A stretch of 64,000 nt of DNA, taken from positions 3,844,001-3,908,000 of the forward strand of contig NC_088798.1 in NCBI RefSeq assembly GCF_011386835.1, written 5' to 3'. Positions 61,901 through 64,000 of this stretch are shown here, in pieces. Under the pieces are notes generated by a model. It was not told the DNA's origin and did no database searches. It saw only the letters and a program-made list of their open reading frames with translations. The position numbers were made by a program, and so were the translations under genes. The stretch is from Chrysemys picta bellii (Eukaryota; Chordata; Testudines; Emydidae). How positions within the stretch are numbered: the first letter of the stretch is position 1; the number at the start of each line of letters is the position of its first letter.

Positions 61901-64000
61901 GTCAGGACAACGATAAACACCAGTAATTGACCAACCCACAGGAAAAATATATAAGTCAACTATTATTATCACCATCATCTCCCTGCTTCTCATAGGACAA
62001 ACCAAGACAGATTTCTGCAGATTTTGAAAATTTTGGTCCAAAAGTTTCACAAAGGCTTAGTTTTAAAATCAAAATGTGAGTATATATTAAATACTCCTGG
62101 GGGCATTCTGCCAAAAAATAAAAATTGTGTGCACGATATTTTAAAATTCTGCAAATTTTATTTGTTAAAATAACACAACATAATCAAACCAGTTTCAGTT
62201 ATTTTGGTAATCTATTTCAAAATACTTGTCAGCAAGTATATCTGCAACAATACAGACACACACAAAAATTCCCCCAGGAGTAGAGAGTTAAAGAAACACC
62301 TATGACAACCCAGTTCCCGTTTCTCTGTCCCCTTTCCCCGCCCATCCAGAGCCCAGGTGTGGGCCTGCCCCTGGCCCAGCTACCCACACCCCCTGCACAC
62401 ACACCCCAGAGCCCAGCCGTGTGGTCCCCCCCCTTGCCCAAACACCCACCCTCTCCCCACCAGAGCCCAGGGATCCAGAGGAAGAAACAGCCTGAGGCTC
62501 TTTTCCAGACTTACAGTTTCCTGTGTGCTGTCCTCCCCTTCCCTTAGGGCATGCTGGGAATTGCAGCTGCCAGGAACCCTCTAGCTCAGTGGTTCCCAAA
62601 CTGGGGTTCGTGAACCCCTGGGGGTTTGCGAAATGTTACAGGGGGTTCTCGGGGAAAAAATCCCTAACGACGGAGAGAGCTGTCCCTAGGAACCCCAGGC
62701 AGCACAGGGCCAGCAGCCCAGGGCCCCTGGACTTCCAAGAGCTAAGCAGATCAAAGCAAGCACATCTATCACAATGAGGAGATTTAAACTCCAAGACTCC
62801 TTATAAGAAATGGAAAGGGAGGTGGATATTTTTTGCTGTTTTTAACATTAAATAGGCAGCTTGTATTGTTTTTAAAATTATGATGAAGAACAAGTTTAAG
62901 CTTTGTTGTAACGTGCGTTGTTTGCCTGGACTGCTCAAGACCTGAATGTTTGTGTAGGAGGAACTCTTTGAGTTGGCTTCTTAAATACCTTCATGCTGTT
63001 TCCCATCTGATACTCCTTGATGAAACATAGGAGCCTTGTCTTATAACAGGCTTATTCAAAGTGATACAAGCTACGAAAGTGAGATCTTGGAAGAGTGTTG
63101 CCGTTTTCATAATGTAATAACAATACTGTAATGATAAATAATAATTAATAATAGTGTGTAATAAGCTTGTCATACTTTTTATATATATTTCTAAGATCAC
63201 TGCTTTTATCATTTATACTCAGGTAAAGGAGAAAATCCCTGAAAATATTCATTTTTAGGAGGGGATTCGCGAGACTTAACATTTTAGTGAAAGGAGTTCA
63301 CAGGTTGTTAGAAAGTTTAGGAACCACTGGCTCTAGCTCCCGCTCCCTCCTCCTAGCAGTGTCTTCTATGTACCAGCTGGGCTCTGCTGAGTCCAGCGGC
63401 CCCTAATGGTGGCTAGCAGCACAGCAGTCAATTTATGTGGGGGAAAGGAAATTCTGCACGCACAACATTAATTTCTGCAAAATTCTGCATTGCGCAGTGG
63501 CACGGAATTCCCCCAGGAATAATTAAACAACTAAACGTCTTTAGTATAATAGTCAGTTGTTACATTTTTAAACTGGAAAAAACAAAACCCAGTGATCCTT
63601 TACCAAGGACAAATACTCCATCCAAACATACTCTTAATTTTTCTCTCTCTCTCTATTACCTTCTATGTATTTTAAGAGTCTCTGGGATGGTAACAGAGGG
63701 AATCGAACTGGATCCAGCACTTCCACCACATGTTTCTTTCTTTTTCCCAGATCCTTCAAAACCCACTGCATTGCAGCTGTGAAAACTTGGTACTCATCCT
63801 CTATAGTAAGCTCCTCGCTTCGCAAGATCTTAATAAGCTGCTCCTTTGTTAGCGCCAGGAACTCCTCGCCACTCTGAACCTCCAGAAAGTGAGCATGGAT
63901 GTAATTCTCTGTGAACTCCTGTAGGTCATGGCAGGCAATTTGCTCAGAGAACTGGAAGAGTCCAATGCAATTCAAGGGGTCGATCTGTCCCTTCAGAAAT
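49687..64000 (-). CDS. IPP: IPP (kelch-like 27), BACK domain part and complete kelch propeller, seven coding exons
   Basis: The exons are (64000+)-63660, 61853-61698, 59925-59758, 55720-55583, 53869-53747, 51280-51060 and 49911-49687. All have AG/GT borders and matching phases, giving 456 in-frame codons and a TGA. The first exon carries a BACK domain ([17 protein letters not shown], then the [12 protein letters not shown] and WVLKDL region). The later exons carry kelch repeats with the double-Gly and Tyr/Trp marks ([63 protein letters not shown]). Human IPP has 584 residues, so about 128 N-terminal residues with the BTB domain lie beyond the right edge. BTB-BACK-kelch proteins are typically CUL3 adaptors, and IPP is described as actin-binding. 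Transcription is convergent with TMEM69. CR1 copies fill several introns. Confidence 0.96.
51060..51280 (-). CDS. IPP: IPP exon, fourth and fifth kelch repeats
   Basis: The acceptor is TCTCTCCAG and the donor GTACAGTA. The exon encodes [40 protein letters not shown] and [20 protein letters not shown], ending YSFEE in phase 0. The upstream open frame (51281-51656) is intron and partly a MITE. Confidence 0.96.
51464..51763. mobile_element. CTACAC-end MITE
   Basis: The ends TATGTCTACACTGCA and TGCAGGGTAGACGGACATA are imperfect inverted repeats, just after a G run. It lies in the IPP intron upstream of the fourth/fifth kelch exon, and has extended the open frame there by chance. Confidence 0.6.
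52098..53165 (+). mobile_element. CR1 LINE fragment
   Basis: RT and C-terminal text is readable in broken frames (ggaaatgcagtagatctaat, ggatcagtcttgagaccaac, ggtgagacctcatctggaat). It is antisense to IPP and intronic. Confidence 0.82.
53747..53869 (-). CDS. IPP: IPP exon, third kelch repeat
   Basis: The acceptor is CTTTTTGCAG and the donor GTGAGT. The 123 nt encode [40 protein letters not shown] and a split Gly. It had no standalone ORF because of its size; the motif and phase place it between the second and fourth repeats. Confidence 0.94.
55085..55270 (+). repeat. MIR-like old SINE
   Basis: The string ggacaagtcacttaaccact, followed by a ggtgctatagaag end, fits a MIR-type repeat. Confidence 0.55.
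55583..55720 (-). CDS. IPP: IPP exon, second kelch repeat
   Basis: The acceptor is TTGTATCAAG and the donor GTAACT. The exon encodes [40 protein letters not shown] and GAIYALG. Its borders fit the split Gly codons of both neighbours. Confidence 0.96.
55765..55934. mobile_element. hAT-like MITE
   Basis: The ends CAGTGGTTCTCAACCTAT and GCAGGTTGAGAACAA are inverted. The interior repeats tatgtgggctgcat-like units. It starts 45 bases upstream (on the minus strand) of the second kelch exon of IPP, so it forms part of the intron near the acceptor. Confidence 0.6.
56430..57577 (+). mobile_element. CR1 LINE fragment
   Basis: It shows gggtcccccaaggatcagta, aaatttgcagatgatacaaa (FADD box region) and a 3' end ggtctgacccagcagtatgg then cattcttatga. 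Many indels. Same subfamily as the copy at 10.1-12.4 kb. Confidence 0.87.
58080..59715 (+). mobile_element. CR1 LINE, 1.6-kb broken copy
   Basis: Pieces include [20 protein letters not shown] (58326), [20 protein letters not shown] (58541) and [15 protein letters not shown] (58802). The catalytic box reads FVDD instead of FADD. It is inactive and lies in an IPP intron. Confidence 0.88.
59758..59925 (-). CDS. IPP: IPP exon, first kelch repeat
   Basis: The exon is bounded by TTGCCTAG and GTGAAG. It encodes [20 protein letters not shown], then [20 protein letters not shown] and [16 protein letters not shown]. The reading frame continues a short way into both introns without similarity. Confidence 0.96.
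60187..60395 (+). repeat. MIR-like SINE, well preserved
   Basis: The strings ggcagtgtggtctagtgcag, cttggacaagtcacttcccc, tgtttccccatctgtaaaat and gtaaagcactttgagatcaa follow the MIR order from head to LINE-like tail. Confidence 0.7.
60396..60720 (+). mobile_element. CR1 LINE 3' end
   Basis: An open frame of 77 codons shows [20 protein letters not shown] and [20 protein letters not shown]. It ends cccttccagtcctagaatct plus ATGAATCTATT. Confidence 0.88.
60785..61030 (+). repeat. MIR-like SINE, diverged
   Basis: The strings aggctctgccacagattgtt, cttgggcaattcaattcatc and gcaaagcactttgagacgcc follow the MIR order. Confidence 0.6.
61698..61853 (-). CDS. IPP: IPP exon, linker between BACK domain and kelch repeats
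   Basis: The acceptor is TTTTCGAAG above 61853 and the donor GTTAGA below 61698. The 156 nt encode [20 protein letters not shown] and then a basic [16 protein letters not shown] that leads into the first kelch strand. Confidence 0.95.
62549..62566 (-). promoter_or_regulatory. ZNF143/THAP11-like motif inside a transposon
   Basis: The plus strand reads GCATGCTGGGAATTGCAG, a closer match to the ZNF143/THAP11 element than the site at the GPBP1L1 promoter. It is part of the outer DNA transposon. Function is not implied by the sequence. Confidence 0.45.
62587..63330. mobile_element. hAT non-autonomous element nested in another transposon
   Basis: The ends CAGTGGTTCCCAAACTGGGG and AAGTTTAGGAACCACTG are inverted. 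CTCTAGCT lies directly before the left end (62579-62586) and, after one extra G, after the right end (63331-63338). An 8-bp duplication with hAT ends is clear. The interior is AT-rich and lacks a transposase. Confidence 0.8.
63660..64000 (-). CDS. IPP: IPP exon encoding BACK domain, cut by window edge
   Basis: The 113 whole codons visible begin [20 protein letters not shown] and end LLKYIE plus one base, before GTAATAG (donor GT at 63659-63658). The Cys-His-Asp-Leu and Asn-Tyr-Ile pattern is that of a BACK domain, which links the BTB domain to the propeller in KLHL proteins. The frame is open to the window edge, so the exon continues. Confidence 0.95.

Larger units (their letters stand above)
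62094..63519. mobile_element. CTCCTGGGGG-end DNA transposon, host of a nested hAT
   Basis: The ends CTCCTGGGGGCATTCTGCC and GGCACGGAATTCCCCCAGGA are inverted repeats flanked by TA (62092-62093, 63520-63521), so a Tc1/mariner-like origin is likely. The left part repeats attctgc and attttgt-type text, and the centre is C-rich. A further copy of the end (aattcccccaggagta, 62267-62282) lies inside, so an internal rearrangement or a second small insertion is possible. The hAT at 62587-63330 is nested. It lies in the IPP intron next to the BACK exon. Confidence 0.65.

Overview
This is a vertebrate nuclear window, most likely from a cryptodiran turtle. It holds parts of three conserved, intron-containing genes, set in a dense background of retroelements and non-autonomous DNA transposons. 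The turtle call rests on many CR1 LINEs, on four copies of a tRNA-derived SINE whose 3' part resembles a CR1-type tail (as in the cryptodire Cry I / tortoise Pol III SINE), and on a DIRS-type tyrosine-recombinase relic. It is an inference, not a database result.

Layout. (1) Positions 1 to about 38.6 kb: GPBP1L1 (vasculin-like 1) on the minus strand. Five coding exons (15845 down to 7869) give the first 247 residues from the start codon. The exons for the C-terminal half lie left of position 1. The first, non-coding exon lies in a CpG island at 38.1-39.1 kb, which carries YY1-like and ZNF143/THAP11-like motifs. (2) 40.4-44.0 kb: TMEM69 on the plus strand, head-to-head with GPBP1L1, with two coding exons (257 residues) and a candidate 5' non-coding exon in a second CpG-rich patch. 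(3) 47.7-64.0 kb: IPP (KLHL27) on the minus strand, convergent with TMEM69. Seven coding exons encode part of the BACK domain and all kelch repeats. The BTB half is off the right edge. The order GPBP1L1(-) TMEM69(+) IPP(-) agrees with what I know of human 1p34.1, which supports orthology.

The repeats include a 2.3-kb CR1 reverse-transcriptase copy with a canonical FADD box (10.1-12.4 kb); a CR1 cut by both a palindromic hAT MITE with a perfect 8-bp target duplication and a hammerhead-bearing retroelement piece (29.9-32.8 kb); nested DNA transposons at 62.1-63.5 kb; and a group of MITEs with CTACAC-type ends, several with 3-bp target duplications. Two repeat copies keep recognisable but mutated hammerhead-ribozyme folds.

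The three genes do not form a pathway as far as I know: a GC-rich promoter-binding transcription factor relative, a multi-pass membrane protein of the DUF3429 family, and a kelch/BTB actin-binding or ubiquitin-ligase-adaptor type protein. I found no CRISPR, operon or bacterial feature, and no convincing new protein-coding system. The least ordinary signals are the hammerhead relics, the palindromic MITEs and a ZNF143-like motif carried by a transposon.
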